A stretch of 9,946 bases of DNA, taken from Pseudomonadota bacterium (lineage in GTDB: Bacteria; Pseudomonadota; Gammaproteobacteria; Burkholderiales; Burkholderiaceae_C). The position numbers and the translations under genes are program-made. Positions 1 through 6,315 of this stretch are shown here, in pieces. The stretch covers positions 1-9,946 of the forward strand of contig JAEZEB010000267.1 of assembly GCA_023438115.1 (NCBI GenBank), read 5' to 3'. Positions within the stretch are counted from its first letter, which is position 1. Each line of letters starts with the position of its first letter. Below the pieces are notes generated by a model. The model had not been told where the DNA came from. It saw nothing but the letters and a program-made list of their open reading frames with translations, and did not search any database.

Positions 1-14
1 CCGCGCCCCCCGCA

Positions 15-20
15 TAGAAT
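15..20 (+). promoter_or_regulatory. Candidate -10 box upstream of the ETF-QO gene
   Basis: TAGAAT matches the sigma70 -10 consensus TATAAT at five of six positions. It lies about 63 bp before the ATG at 83, so a transcript would start near position 27. The -35 region would lie at or beyond the left window edge and cannot be judged. The same type of A/T-rich hexamer in GC-rich surroundings precedes the gcv riboswitch and the last gene of the window, which gives modest support. Confidence 0.3.
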
Positions 21-82
21 GCGGCAGCCGAAGAGCCTCGCGCGCACCGCGCGCACGAGCGGACCATTATCGACGAGACCCC

Positions 83-1762
83 ATGACGCAAGAAGAAATC
101 CTGGCCCAGTTCGGACCGCGCGAAGCGATGGAATACGACGTGGTCGTGGTCGGCGGCGGCCCCGCCGGCCTGGCCACCGCCATCCACCTGAAGCAGCTCG
201 CGCAGGAAAGCGGCAAGGACGTCTCCGTGGTCGTGCTGGAGAAGGGTTCCGAGCCCGGCGCGCACATCCTGTCCGGCGCCATCGTGGACCCGCGCGCGCT
301 GACGGAGCTGATCCCCGACTGGCGCGAGAAGGGCGCGCCGCTGAAGCAGGAAGTCACTGAGGACATCTTCCTCTTCATGGGCGAGAACGGCGCCACGCGC
401 GTGCCCGGCTTCCTGCTGCCGCCGAACTTCGGCAACCACGGCAACTACATCGTGAGCCTGGCCAACGTCACGCGCTGGCTGGCGCAGCAGGCCGAGGCGC
501 TGGGCGTGGAGATCTTCCCGGGCTTCCCGGCCGCCGAGGTGCTGTACGACGAGAACGGCGCCGTCAAGGGCGTAGCCACCGGCAACATGGGCATCGGCAA
601 GGACGGCGAGCCCACCGAGAACTTCCAGCTGGGCATGGAGCTGCACGCGAAGTACACGATCTTCGCGGAAGGCTCGCGCGGCCACCTGGGCAAGCAGCTG
701 ATCGCGCGCTACAAGCTGGACGAAGGCCGCGATCCGCAGAGCTACAGCATCGGCATCAAGGAAGTGTGGGAGATCGACCCCAAGCGCCACACGCCGGGCC
801 TGGCGCTGCACAGCGCCGGCTGGCCGCTGGACGAGATGACCTACGGCGGCTCCTTCCTGTACCACATGGAGAACAACCAGGTGGCGGTGGGCTTCGTGGT
901 CGGCCTCGACTACAGCAACCCCTACCTCTCGCCCTTCGAGGAGTTCCAGCGCTTCAAGACGCACCCGAACATCCGCTGGTACTTCGAGGGCGCCGGCGCC
1001 AAGCGCCTGGCCTACGGCGCGCGCGCGCTCACCGTGGGCGGCCTGCTCTCGCTGCCCAAGACCGTGTACCCGGGCGGCGCGCTGGTGGGCGACGACGCCG
1101 GCTACCTGAATTCCTCGCGCATCAAGGGCAGCCACGCCGCGATCAAGACCGGCATGCTGGCCGCGCGCGCGGCCTTCGACGCCGTGACGGCCGGCCGCCA
1201 GCACGACGAACTGACGGCCTACCCCGAGGCCTTCGAGAAGTCCTGGCTCTACGAGGAGCTGAACAAGTCGCGCAACTTCAAGCAGTGGTTCAAGAAGGGC
1301 CGCTCGGTCGCGACCCTGATGACGGGCATCGAGCAGTTCCTGCTGCGCGGCAGCATCCCGTGGACGATCCACCGCACCAAGCCCGACCACGCGTACCTGA
1401 AGCCGGCCGCCGACTGCAAGCCGATCGCGTACCCCAAGCCGGACGGCAAGCTCACCTTCGATCGCCTCTCCTCGGTGTTCATCTCGAACACCAACCACGA
1501 GGAGAACCAGCCTTCGCACCTGACGCTGAAGGATCCCGCGGTGCCGGTGCAGGTGAACCTCGACAAGTTCGCGGGACCCGAGGCGCGCTACTGCCCCGCG
1601 GGCGTGTACGAGTTCGTCGAGGCCGAGGGCGGCGGACAGCGGCTGCAGATCAACGCGCAGAACTGCGTGCACTGCAAGACCTGCGACATCAAGGACCCCA
1701 CGCAGAACATCGTGTGGGTGACGCCGGAAGGCGGCGGCGGACCGAACTACCCGAACATGTAA
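83..1762 (+). CDS. Electron transfer flavoprotein-ubiquinone oxidoreductase (ETF-QO)
   Basis: The 559-residue product is a membrane-associated FAD and iron-sulfur protein. It takes electrons from reduced electron transfer flavoprotein and passes them to ubiquinone, linking fatty-acid and amino-acid dehydrogenases to respiration. The N-terminus has a Rossmann FAD motif, VVVGGGPAGLA, at about residues 21-31. A second conserved segment, GDDAGYLNSSRIKG, lies near 336-349. The C-terminus carries a ferredoxin-like 4Fe-4S site: Cys504 in YCPAGVYEF, then Cys528, Cys531 and Cys534 in NCVHCKTCDIKDP. The protein ends in the family-typical PNYPNM. Length fits bacterial ETF-QO; the human protein is longer because of its transit peptide. 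The ATG at 83 puts the FAD motif at the usual distance from the N-terminus, although the upstream ribosome-binding site (GACGAG, 72-77) is weak. The ETF subunits themselves (etfAB) are not in the window. FixC-like proteins are an alternative family but lack this length and C-terminal cluster arrangement. Confidence 0.95.
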   Translation: MTQEEILAQFGPREAMEYDVVVVGGGPAGLATAIHLKQLAQESGKDVSVVVLEKGSEPGAHILSGAIVDPRALTELIPDWREKGAPLKQEVTEDIFLFMGENGATRVPGFLLPPNFGNHGNYIVSLANVTRWLAQQAEALGVEIFPGFPAAEVLYDENGAVKGVATGNMGIGKDGEPTENFQLGMELHAKYTIFAEGSRGHLGKQLIARYKLDEGRDPQSYSIGIKEVWEIDPKRHTPGLALHSAGWPLDEMTYGGSFLYHMENNQVAVGFVVGLDYSNPYLSPFEEFQRFKTHPNIRWYFEGAGAKRLAYGARALTVGGLLSLPKTVYPGGALVGDDAGYLNSSRIKGSHAAIKTGMLAARAAFDAVTAGRQHDELTAYPEAFEKSWLYEELNKSRNFKQWFKKGRSVATLMTGIEQFLLRGSIPWTIHRTKPDHAYLKPAADCKPIAYPKPDGKLTFDRLSSVFISNTNHEENQPSHLTLKDPAVPVQVNLDKFAGPEARYCPAGVYEFVEAEGGGQRLQINAQNCVHCKTCDIKDPTQNIVWVTPEGGGGPNYPNM

Positions 1763-1774
1763 GGCGGGCGGGGC

Positions 1775-1806
1775 GTCGGGGTTCGGCCTTCGGCGCTCAC
1801 CCCGAC
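1775..1806. repeat. Intergenic palindrome after the ETF-QO gene
   Basis: Arms GTCGGGGT (1775-1782) and ACCCCGAC (1799-1806) are perfect 8-bp inverted repeats around a 16-nt loop. The flanking CTACGA (1807-1812) makes the minus strand read CGTAGGTCGGGG, much like the GTAGGGTGGGC repeat at 4870-4882. It is probably a dispersed intergenic repeat. It starts 12 bp after the ETF-QO stop and could help end the transcript, but no T-tract follows, so it is not a canonical intrinsic terminator. A second, smaller inverted repeat lies just downstream, GGGTCC (1818-1823) with GGACCC (1834-1839). The rest of the 186-bp gap to dctP shows no gene. A CATAGT hexamer at 1908-1913 is only a weak -10 candidate. 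Confidence 0.6.
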
Positions 1807-1948
1807 CTACGAAGTCCGGGTCCCGCGGGGGGCGGACCCTTGCGCGGGCCTGACGGTTCGCGCGAAAACCCCGGACAACTCCCATGGTGCGGCGCAGCGC
1901 GAATGCGCATAGTCGGGCTGTCACAACCCGGACACCACAGGAGACACC

Positions 1949-2920
1949 ATGAAGTTCAAGCCCCTCTTCGCCGTGCTGGCCGCCGGCCTGCTGGCCAGCT
2001 CGCTGGCCGCGGCCCAGACGACGATGAAGATCAACATCTCGACGTCGCAGAACTCGCACCAGGGCATTGCGATCGACACCTTCGCCAAGGAAGTCGAGAA
2101 GCGCACCAACGGCCGCTACAAGATCCAGACCTTCTACAACGGCTCGCTGGGCGGCGAGCGCGAGTCGGTCGAGGCCGTGCAGCTGGGCACCCAGGAGCTG
2201 ACCTTCACCTCCAGCGGCCCGGTGCCGAACTTCGTGCCGGAAACCAAGATCCTGGACGTGCCCTTCCTGTTCCGCGACAAGGCGCATGCGCGCGCGGTGC
2301 TGGACGGCCCGATCGGCCAGGAGCTGCTGACCAAGTTCGACAGCAAGGGCATGAAGGCGCTGGCCTGGGCCGAGAACGGCTTCCGCCACATGACCAACAG
2401 CAAGCGCGCGGTGAACGCGCCCGAGGACCTCAAGGGCCTGAAGATGCGCACCATGGAGAACCCGGTGCACATCGCGGCCTACAAGGGCTTCGGCATCATC
2501 ACCACGCCCATGGCCTTCCCGGAAGTGTTCACCGCCCTGCAGCAGGGCACGGTGGACGGCCAGGAGAACCCGCTGTCGGTGATCATCTCCGCCAAGTTCG
2601 ACCAGGTGCAGAAGCACCTGTCCCTGACGGGCCACGTCTACTCGCCCTGCGTGCTGCTGATGAACAAGGGCGCCTGGGACAAGCTGTCGGCCGCCGACAA
2701 GACCGCCTTCCTCGAGGCCGCCAAGGAAGCCGTCAAGGCCAACCGCGCCCGCGTGGACGAGGACGATGCCAAGGGCGTCGCCGACCTGCGCGCCAAGGGC
2801 ATGAGCGTGGTCGAGACGCTGGACAAGGCCAAGTTCGTGCAGGCCATCGCGCCGGTGAACGCCGAGTTCGAGAAGCAGTTCGGCAAGGCGAACATCGAGC
2901 GGATCCGCAACTTCAAGTGA
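1949..2920 (+). CDS. dctP: TRAP transporter periplasmic solute-binding protein, DctP family
   Basis: This 323-residue protein captures a solute in the periplasm and delivers it to the DctQM membrane complex encoded just downstream. Residues 1-22 form a Sec signal peptide: MKFK, a hydrophobic stretch, then cleavage probably after ASSLAAA. The mature protein shows the DctP family pattern. This includes NSHQGIAIDTFAKEVEKRT (35-53), YNGSLGGERE (63-72), VPFLFRD (104-110), GLKMRT (163-168) and GQENP (204-208). By family knowledge from SiaP, Arg146 and Arg167 should face the ligand, with Arg167 in the place of the carboxylate-binding arginine, and Asn207 should match the third conserved ligand residue. 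An organic acid ligand is therefore expected, but C4-dicarboxylate specificity is not shown. A strong Shine-Dalgarno AGGAG (1939-1943) sits 5 nt before the ATG. Confidence 0.93.
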   Translation: MKFKPLFAVLAAGLLASSLAAAQTTMKINISTSQNSHQGIAIDTFAKEVEKRTNGRYKIQTFYNGSLGGERESVEAVQLGTQELTFTSSGPVPNFVPETKILDVPFLFRDKAHARAVLDGPIGQELLTKFDSKGMKALAWAENGFRHMTNSKRAVNAPEDLKGLKMRTMENPVHIAAYKGFGIITTPMAFPEVFTALQQGTVDGQENPLSVIISAKFDQVQKHLSLTGHVYSPCVLLMNKGAWDKLSAADKTAFLEAAKEAVKANRARVDEDDAKGVADLRAKGMSVVETLDKAKFVQAIAPVNAEFEKQFGKANIERIRNFK

Positions 2921-2941
2921 CGCCTGGGGTGACACCCCACA

Positions 2942-3003
2942 CCTTGTCATGGCGGGCCTGACCCGCCATCCATGGATCCCGGGTCGAGCCCGGGATGACA
3001 AGG
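2942..3003. repeat. Double-hairpin dispersed repeat, copy 1 (dctP-dctQ spacer)
   Basis: A 62-bp element is bounded by perfect 9-bp inverted termini, CCTTGTCAT (2942-2950) and ATGACAAGG (2995-3003). Inside are hairpin 1 (ATGGCGGG 2949-2956 with CCCGCCAT 2962-2969, loop CCTGA), a central palindrome TCCATGGA (2969-2976), and hairpin 2 (TCCCGGG 2977-2983 with CCCGGGA 2989-2995, loop TCGAG). Copy 2 at 6698-6755 is the same element in the opposite orientation, and 9705-9734 is a half copy. The style is that of REP/BIME-like bacterial repeats. A separate small hairpin, TGGGGT/ACCCCA (2925-2939), lies between it and the dctP stop. Confidence 0.85.
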
Positions 3004-3008
3004 CCAGC

Positions 3009-3031
3009 AGGGCCCGCCTCGCGCGGGCCCT
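3009..3031 (+). promoter_or_regulatory. GC-rich stem-loop between dctP and dctQ
   Basis: AGGGCCCGC (3009-3017) pairs perfectly with GCGGGCCCT (3023-3031) around a CTCGC loop, giving a 9-bp GC-rich stem. It begins 5 bp after repeat copy 1 and ends 21 bp before the dctQ start. Only two T residues follow, so a full intrinsic terminator is unlikely. Partial termination, or protection of the dctP message from 3' exonucleases, would both give more binding protein than membrane subunits. That role is inferred; the stem itself is read directly. Confidence 0.5.
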
Positions 3032-3052
3032 TCCACAAGAACGAGGGGCGAA

Positions 3053-3547
3053 GTGAAACAGACCTTCCTGCGCATCGAGCGCTTCACCAGCGGCATCGCG
3101 CTCGTCGGCGCCTGTGCCATGCTGGCCATCGCCAGCTCCCTGGGCATGTTCCAGATCGTCACCCGCTTCGTGCTGGAACAGCCGGCCGAATGGACCGAGA
3201 TCCTGATCCGGCTGTCGCTGATCTGGATGGTGTTCCTCGCCATTCCCATCGCCTTCCGCCAGGGCGCCATGATCAGCGTGGACGTGCTGCACCGCTGGAG
3301 CCCGCCGAAGCTGCGCCGCGTCCTCGACTGGATCGTCGCCGCGCTGTCGCTGGTGCTGATCGGGATCATCCTGTGGTGGGGCTGGGACTACGCCGTGCGC
3401 GGCAAGGTGCAGTCGATGGCCGGCCTGGAGTCCATCTCCATGTTCTGGGGCTACCTCGCACTGCCCGTCGGCGCCCTCTTCTGCATCCCCGGGATCATCG
3501 GCAACCTCGTCGATCCCCAGCGCCACGAGCTGGAGACCGCCCAATGA
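3053..3547 (+). CDS. dctQ: TRAP transporter small membrane subunit, DctQ family
   Basis: This 164-residue protein is the small integral membrane partner of DctM in the tripartite ATP-independent periplasmic (TRAP) transporter. Four hydrophobic segments are visible at about residues 14-36, 48-68, 89-110 and 125-150, the usual DctQ topology. The segment EWTEILIRLSLIWMVFLA (46-63) is the typical DctQ signature around the second helix. The start is GTG at 3053, chosen because GAGGGG (3043-3048) stands at proper Shine-Dalgarno distance and the protein then begins MKQTFLRIERF, directly before the first helix. Its stop overlaps the dctM start in ATGA, indicating translational coupling. Confidence 0.92.
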   Translation: MKQTFLRIERFTSGIALVGACAMLAIASSLGMFQIVTRFVLEQPAEWTEILIRLSLIWMVFLAIPIAFRQGAMISVDVLHRWSPPKLRRVLDWIVAALSLVLIGIILWWGWDYAVRGKVQSMAGLESISMFWGYLALPVGALFCIPGIIGNLVDPQRHELETAQ

Positions 3548-4821
3548 CCGCCGCGATGATCGCGACGATGGTGCTGTGCTTCGCGCTCAGCGTGTCCGTG
3601 GCCGTGTCCATCGGCCTCGCCTCCATCGTCGGCATGCAGGTGGGCAACGCCCACATGCTCATCTCCGTCAAGGAGATGTTCAACGCCATCAACAAGTTTC
3701 CGCTGGCGGCCATCCCCTTCTTCATCCTGGCCGGCAACCTGATGGAGTCCGGCGGCATCTCGCGCCGCCTTGTGGAATTCGCCAAGAGCATCGTGGGCGG
3801 CGTGCAGGGCGGCCTGCCCATGACCTGCGTGCTGACCTGCATGATCTTCGCGGCTGTCTCGGGCTCCTCGGTGGCGACCACCTTCGCGATCGGCGCCATC
3901 CTGATCCCGGCGCTGATCAAGCACGGCTACCCCACCACCTACGCCGCGGCGCTGCAGGCGACCAGCGCCGAACTGGGCGTGGTCATCCCGCCCTCGATCC
4001 CCCTGATCCTCTACGGCGTGAGCGCCGAGATCTCGATCGGCGAGCTGTTCATCGCCGGCTTCGGCCCGGGCGTCCTGATCGGCGGCGCGCTGATGCTGTT
4101 CGTGTGGGCCTGGTGCAAGTGGAAGGGCTGGGGCAAGAACGACGGCGACGGCCGCCTGCCCTTCGGCCGCGCCCTGTGGCAGGCCGGGTGGGCGCTGCTG
4201 ATGCCCGTGATCATCCTGGGCGGCATCTACGGCGGCATCTTCACGCCGACCGAGGCCTCCGCCGTGGCGGTGTTCTACGCGCTCGTCGTCGGCATGCTGA
4301 TCTACCGCGAGATCGGCGTGCGCGACCTCTACGCCGTGCTGCGCAAGTCGGTGATCTCCTCGGCGGTGATCATGTTCATCATCGCCAACGCCGGCCTGTT
4401 CGCCTTCCTCATCACCCGCGCGGGCGTTCCGGAGGCGATCGGCCACTGGCTGGAGGCCGTGCTGCAGAACCCGGCGATGTTCCTGCTGGGCGTGAACGCG
4501 GCGCTGTTCCTCATCGGCATGTTCATCGAGACCAGCGCGGCCATCATCGTGCTGGCGCCCATCCTCGCGCCGGTGGCGATGCACTTCGGCATCGACCCGG
4601 TGCATTTCGGGCTGATCATGGTGGTCAACCTGGCGCTGGGCATGATCACCCCGCCCTTCGGCGTGAACCTGTTCGCGGCCTGCACGGTGGCGAAGATCTC
4701 GCTCGACCGCATCATCGGGCAGCTGATTCCCTTCGTGCTGGTGGTGCTGGCCTGCCTGATGGTGATCACCTACGTGCCGGAGCTGTCGCTGGGCTTGCGG
4801 GATCTCGTGTACGCGAAGTGA
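3544..4821 (+). CDS. dctM: TRAP transporter large membrane subunit, DctM family
   Basis: This 425-residue polytopic inner-membrane protein is the transport channel subunit. It couples solute uptake to an ion gradient (Na+ in the characterised homologues) and accepts solute from DctP. Many hydrophobic helices cover the whole length. Family motifs include FPLAAIPFFILAGNLM (52-67), SGSSVATTFAIG (106-117), PPSIPLILYG (149-158), GIFTPTEASAVAVFYAL (231-247), GMFIETSAAIIVLAPILAP (325-343) and GMITPPFGVNLF (366-377). The size matches the family. The start at 3544 shares ATGA with the dctQ stop. The same frame stays open upstream to 2995, but that extension runs through dctQ and the spacer and is not coding. 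dctM ends 327 bp before gcvT; the next bases are a repeat and then the gcv promoter. Confidence 0.95.
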   Translation: MTAAMIATMVLCFALSVSVAVSIGLASIVGMQVGNAHMLISVKEMFNAINKFPLAAIPFFILAGNLMESGGISRRLVEFAKSIVGGVQGGLPMTCVLTCMIFAAVSGSSVATTFAIGAILIPALIKHGYPTTYAAALQATSAELGVVIPPSIPLILYGVSAEISIGELFIAGFGPGVLIGGALMLFVWAWCKWKGWGKNDGDGRLPFGRALWQAGWALLMPVIILGGIYGGIFTPTEASAVAVFYALVVGMLIYREIGVRDLYAVLRKSVISSAVIMFIIANAGLFAFLITRAGVPEAIGHWLEAVLQNPAMFLLGVNAALFLIGMFIETSAAIIVLAPILAPVAMHFGIDPVHFGLIMVVNLALGMITPPFGVNLFAACTVAKISLDRIIGQLIPFVLVVLACLMVITYVPELSLGLRDLVYAK

Positions 4822-4823
4822 GA

Positions 4824-4900
4824 TGGTGGGCAGCGGGGCTGCCCACCCTACGGAAGGCGACGGCGATCTCGTAGGGTGGGCAGGCAAGGCCTGCCCACCA
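4824..4900. repeat. Head-to-head pair of GTAGGGTGGGC-type hairpin repeats
   Basis: Two hairpins face each other. Hairpin A pairs GGTGGGCAGC (4825-4834) with GCTGCCCACC (4838-4847) around a GGG loop. Hairpin B pairs GGTGGGCAGGC (4875-4885) with GCCTGCCCACC (4889-4899) around AAG. The sequences between them are also inverted: TGCCCACCCTACG (4840-4852) matches CGTAGGGTGGGCA (4870-4882). The whole 77 bp can thus fold as one long cruciform arm or as two hairpins. It starts 2 bp after the dctM stop and ends 2 bp before the gcv -10 box. It may help end dctQM transcription, although no T-tract is present. Confidence 0.8.
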
Positions 4901-4902
4901 GC

Positions 4903-4908
4903 TACAAT
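4903..4908 (+). promoter_or_regulatory. Candidate -10 box of the gcv riboswitch promoter
   Basis: TACAAT matches TATAAT at five of six positions. It ends 7 bp before aptamer 1 begins (4916), so transcription starting near 4912-4915 would begin just at the riboswitch. A -35 element at 16-18 bp spacing would fall at about 4879-4886, inside the right arm of the 4824-4900 repeat, and no good TTGACA match is present there. Confidence 0.6.
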
Positions 4909-4913
4909 CCGCC

Positions 4914-5098
4914 GCGTCAGGAGAGAGCTTCCCCGGAAGCCGCCGAAGGCGCGCAGAACGCTCAGGCAAAAGGACTGGCAAGCGCCGCGTTCGCGTGGCG
5001 CCACCTTGCTGGAGAGAGGCCGCAGCGCTGAGCTTGCGGTCCACCGAAGGAGCAAGCCCGGCGGCGCCGGGTGAATCTCTCAGGTAAAGCGGACAGCA
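4914..5098 (+). promoter_or_regulatory. Tandem glycine riboswitch (two aptamers) of the gcv operon
   Basis: Two consecutive glycine aptamers precede gcvT. Aptamer 1 (about 4916-4979) has GGAGAG at 4920-4925, GCCGAAGG at 4942-4949 and CTCAGGCAAAAGGAC at 4961-4975. Its P1 pairs 4916-4920 with 4975-4979. Aptamer 2 (about 5007-5098) has GGAGAGAG at 5011-5018, ACCGAAGG at 5043-5050 and TCTCAGGTAAAGCGGAC at 5078-5094. Its P1 pairs TGCTG (5007-5011) with CAGCA (5094-5098), and a hairpin CCCGGC/GCCGGG (5057-5071) forms one arm. By established knowledge of this class, glycine binding normally turns on the glycine cleavage genes. The inter-aptamer linker (4980-5006) holds an extra stem-loop, GCGCC (4982-4986) with GGCGC (4997-5001) and an inner CG(TTCG)CG cap. 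The operon behind it, gcvTHP, confirms the assignment. Confidence 0.96.
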
Positions 5099-5151
5099 CG
5101 GGCCGACCCATCGTCGCTACGATGGTCCCTAGCCCTTTTGGAGTCCGCGTG
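5099..5151 (+). promoter_or_regulatory. Riboswitch expression platform and gcvT ribosome-binding region
   Basis: Directly after aptamer 2 is a hairpin, CCATCGT (5108-5114) with ACGATGG (5119-5125), loop CGCT. Then come TTTT (5136-5139), a Shine-Dalgarno GGAG (5140-5143) and the GTG start at 5149. GTCCGC (5143-5148), between the Shine-Dalgarno and the start codon, is exactly complementary to GCGGAC (5089-5094) in the conserved 3' end of aptamer 2. That allows an alternative pairing that would mask the translation start when the aptamer is not folded. The hairpin is 10 nt away from the short T-run, so a transcription terminator is less likely. The mechanism is inferred. Confidence 0.55.
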
Positions 5152-6303
5152 TCCAAAGCCCAGGAAGACCTTCTCAAGACCCCGCTCCATGCGCTGCACC
5201 TGGAACTCGGCGCCCGCATGGTCCCCTTCGCCGGCTATTCCATGCCGGTGCAGTACCCCGCCGGCCTGGTGGCCGAGCACCAGCACACCCGCACGGCCGC
5301 CGGCCTCTTCGACGTCTCGCACATGGGCCAGCTGCGCCTGGTGGGACCCGATGCCGCCGCGGCCTTCGAAACCCTCATGCCCGTCGACGTGATCGGGCTC
5401 GCGCCCGGCAAGCAGCGCTACGGCCTGCTGCTCACCGACGAAGGCACGGTGATGGACGACCTGATGTTCGTCAACCGCGGCGACGACCTGTTCGTGATCG
5501 TCAACGGCGCCTGCAAGGTGGCCGACCTCGCGCACATCCAGGCGAAGATCGGCGATCGTTGCCAGGTGGTCCCCATGCCGGAGCAGGCGCTGCTGGCGCT
5601 GCAAGGCCCCAAGGCCGTCGATGCGCTGAAGGCCGTCGTGCCCGGCGTCGAGCAGCTCGTGTTCATGACCGGGGCGCCCTTCCGCTGGAAGGACGCAGAT
5701 CTCTACGTCACCCGCAGCGGCTACACCGGCGAGGACGGCTTCGAGATCTCGCTGCCCGCCACCCACGCCGAGGACTTTGCGCGCGGCCTGCTCGCCCACC
5801 CGGACGTCAAGCCGATCGGCCTGGGCGCGCGCAACTCGCTGCGCCTCGAGGCGGGCCTGTGCCTGTACGGCAACGACATCGACACCACCACCACGCCGGT
5901 CGAGGCGGGCCTCACCTGGGCGATCCAGAAGGTGCGCCGCACCGGCGGCGCACGCGCGGGCGGCTTTCCCGGCGCGCAGCGCGTGCTGGCGCAGCTCGAT
6001 GGCACGGAGCCGCTTGCGCGCAAGCGCGTGGGGCTGGTGGCGCTGGAGCGCGTGCCCGTGCGCGAGCACACCGAACTGCACGACGTGCGCGGCGTGGGCG
6101 GCCAGGCCCTGCGCATCGGCGAAGTCACCAGCGGCCTGCTGGCGCCTACCGCGGGCAAGCCGATCGCCATGGGCTACCTGCCGCCCGAGTTCACCGCGCC
6201 CGGCTCGCGCGTCAACGCCATCGTGCGCGGCAAGCCCGTGCCCATGGAAGTGGCGGCCACGCCCTTCGTCCCGAACCGTTACTACCGCGGCCCCGCCGCC
6301 TGA
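5149..6303 (+). CDS. gcvT: Glycine cleavage system T protein (aminomethyltransferase)
   Basis: This 384-residue cytoplasmic enzyme takes the aminomethyl group from the H-protein lipoamide. It yields 5,10-methylene-tetrahydrofolate, ammonia and dihydrolipoyl-H protein. The sequence shows PFAGYSMPVQYP (26-37), FDVSHMGQ (54-61), the VMDDLMF segment (101-107), SGYTGEDGFEIS (about 189-200) and GARNSLRLEAGLCLYGNDID (about 225-244). The C-terminal barrel ends PFVPNRYYR. Asp103/Asp104 correspond to the conserved DD that contains the essential aspartate of E. coli GcvT (Asp101). The GTG at 5149 is preferred: GGAG lies 5 nt upstream and the protein begins just before the LLKTPLHALHLELGA start typical of relatives. 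The frame is open back to a GTG at 5071, but that codon is inside aptamer 2. An in-frame ATG at 5122 lies in the platform hairpin without a ribosome-binding site. It is the first gene of the gcvTHP operon. Confidence 0.95.
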   Translation: MSKAQEDLLKTPLHALHLELGARMVPFAGYSMPVQYPAGLVAEHQHTRTAAGLFDVSHMGQLRLVGPDAAAAFETLMPVDVIGLAPGKQRYGLLLTDEGTVMDDLMFVNRGDDLFVIVNGACKVADLAHIQAKIGDRCQVVPMPEQALLALQGPKAVDALKAVVPGVEQLVFMTGAPFRWKDADLYVTRSGYTGEDGFEISLPATHAEDFARGLLAHPDVKPIGLGARNSLRLEAGLCLYGNDIDTTTTPVEAGLTWAIQKVRRTGGARAGGFPGAQRVLAQLDGTEPLARKRVGLVALERVPVREHTELHDVRGVGGQALRIGEVTSGLLAPTAGKPIAMGYLPPEFTAPGSRVNAIVRGKPVPMEVAATPFVPNRYYRGPAA

Positions 6304-6315
6304 GGAGAAGAAAAC

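Noticed and set aside
19..360. 113-aa open frame at the left edge
   Set aside because: Arg-rich shadow frame overlapping the ETF-QO start, with no motif.
766..2961. 731-aa plus-strand open frame across the ETF-QO end, the spacer and dctP
   Set aside because: Arg/Gly/Ala/Pro-rich out-of-frame reading that spans two real genes and a spacer; not a fusion protein.
2942..3003. Inverted repeats as ends of an insertion sequence or MITE
   Set aside because: No transposase, no clear target-site duplication, and the double-hairpin layout with a central palindrome fits a REP/BIME-like repeat better.
3451..5055. 534-aa minus-strand open frame opposite dctM, rich in His, Asp, Gly and Arg
   Set aside because: It is the antisense shadow of dctM and the riboswitch. 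Its composition follows from GC-biased codons read backwards, and it runs through intergenic repeats with no recognisable domain.
5108..5139. Intrinsic terminator in the gcvT leader
   Set aside because: The hairpin (5108-5125) is real, but the T-run (5136-5139) is only four bases and starts 10 nt after the stem. A translational switch fits better.
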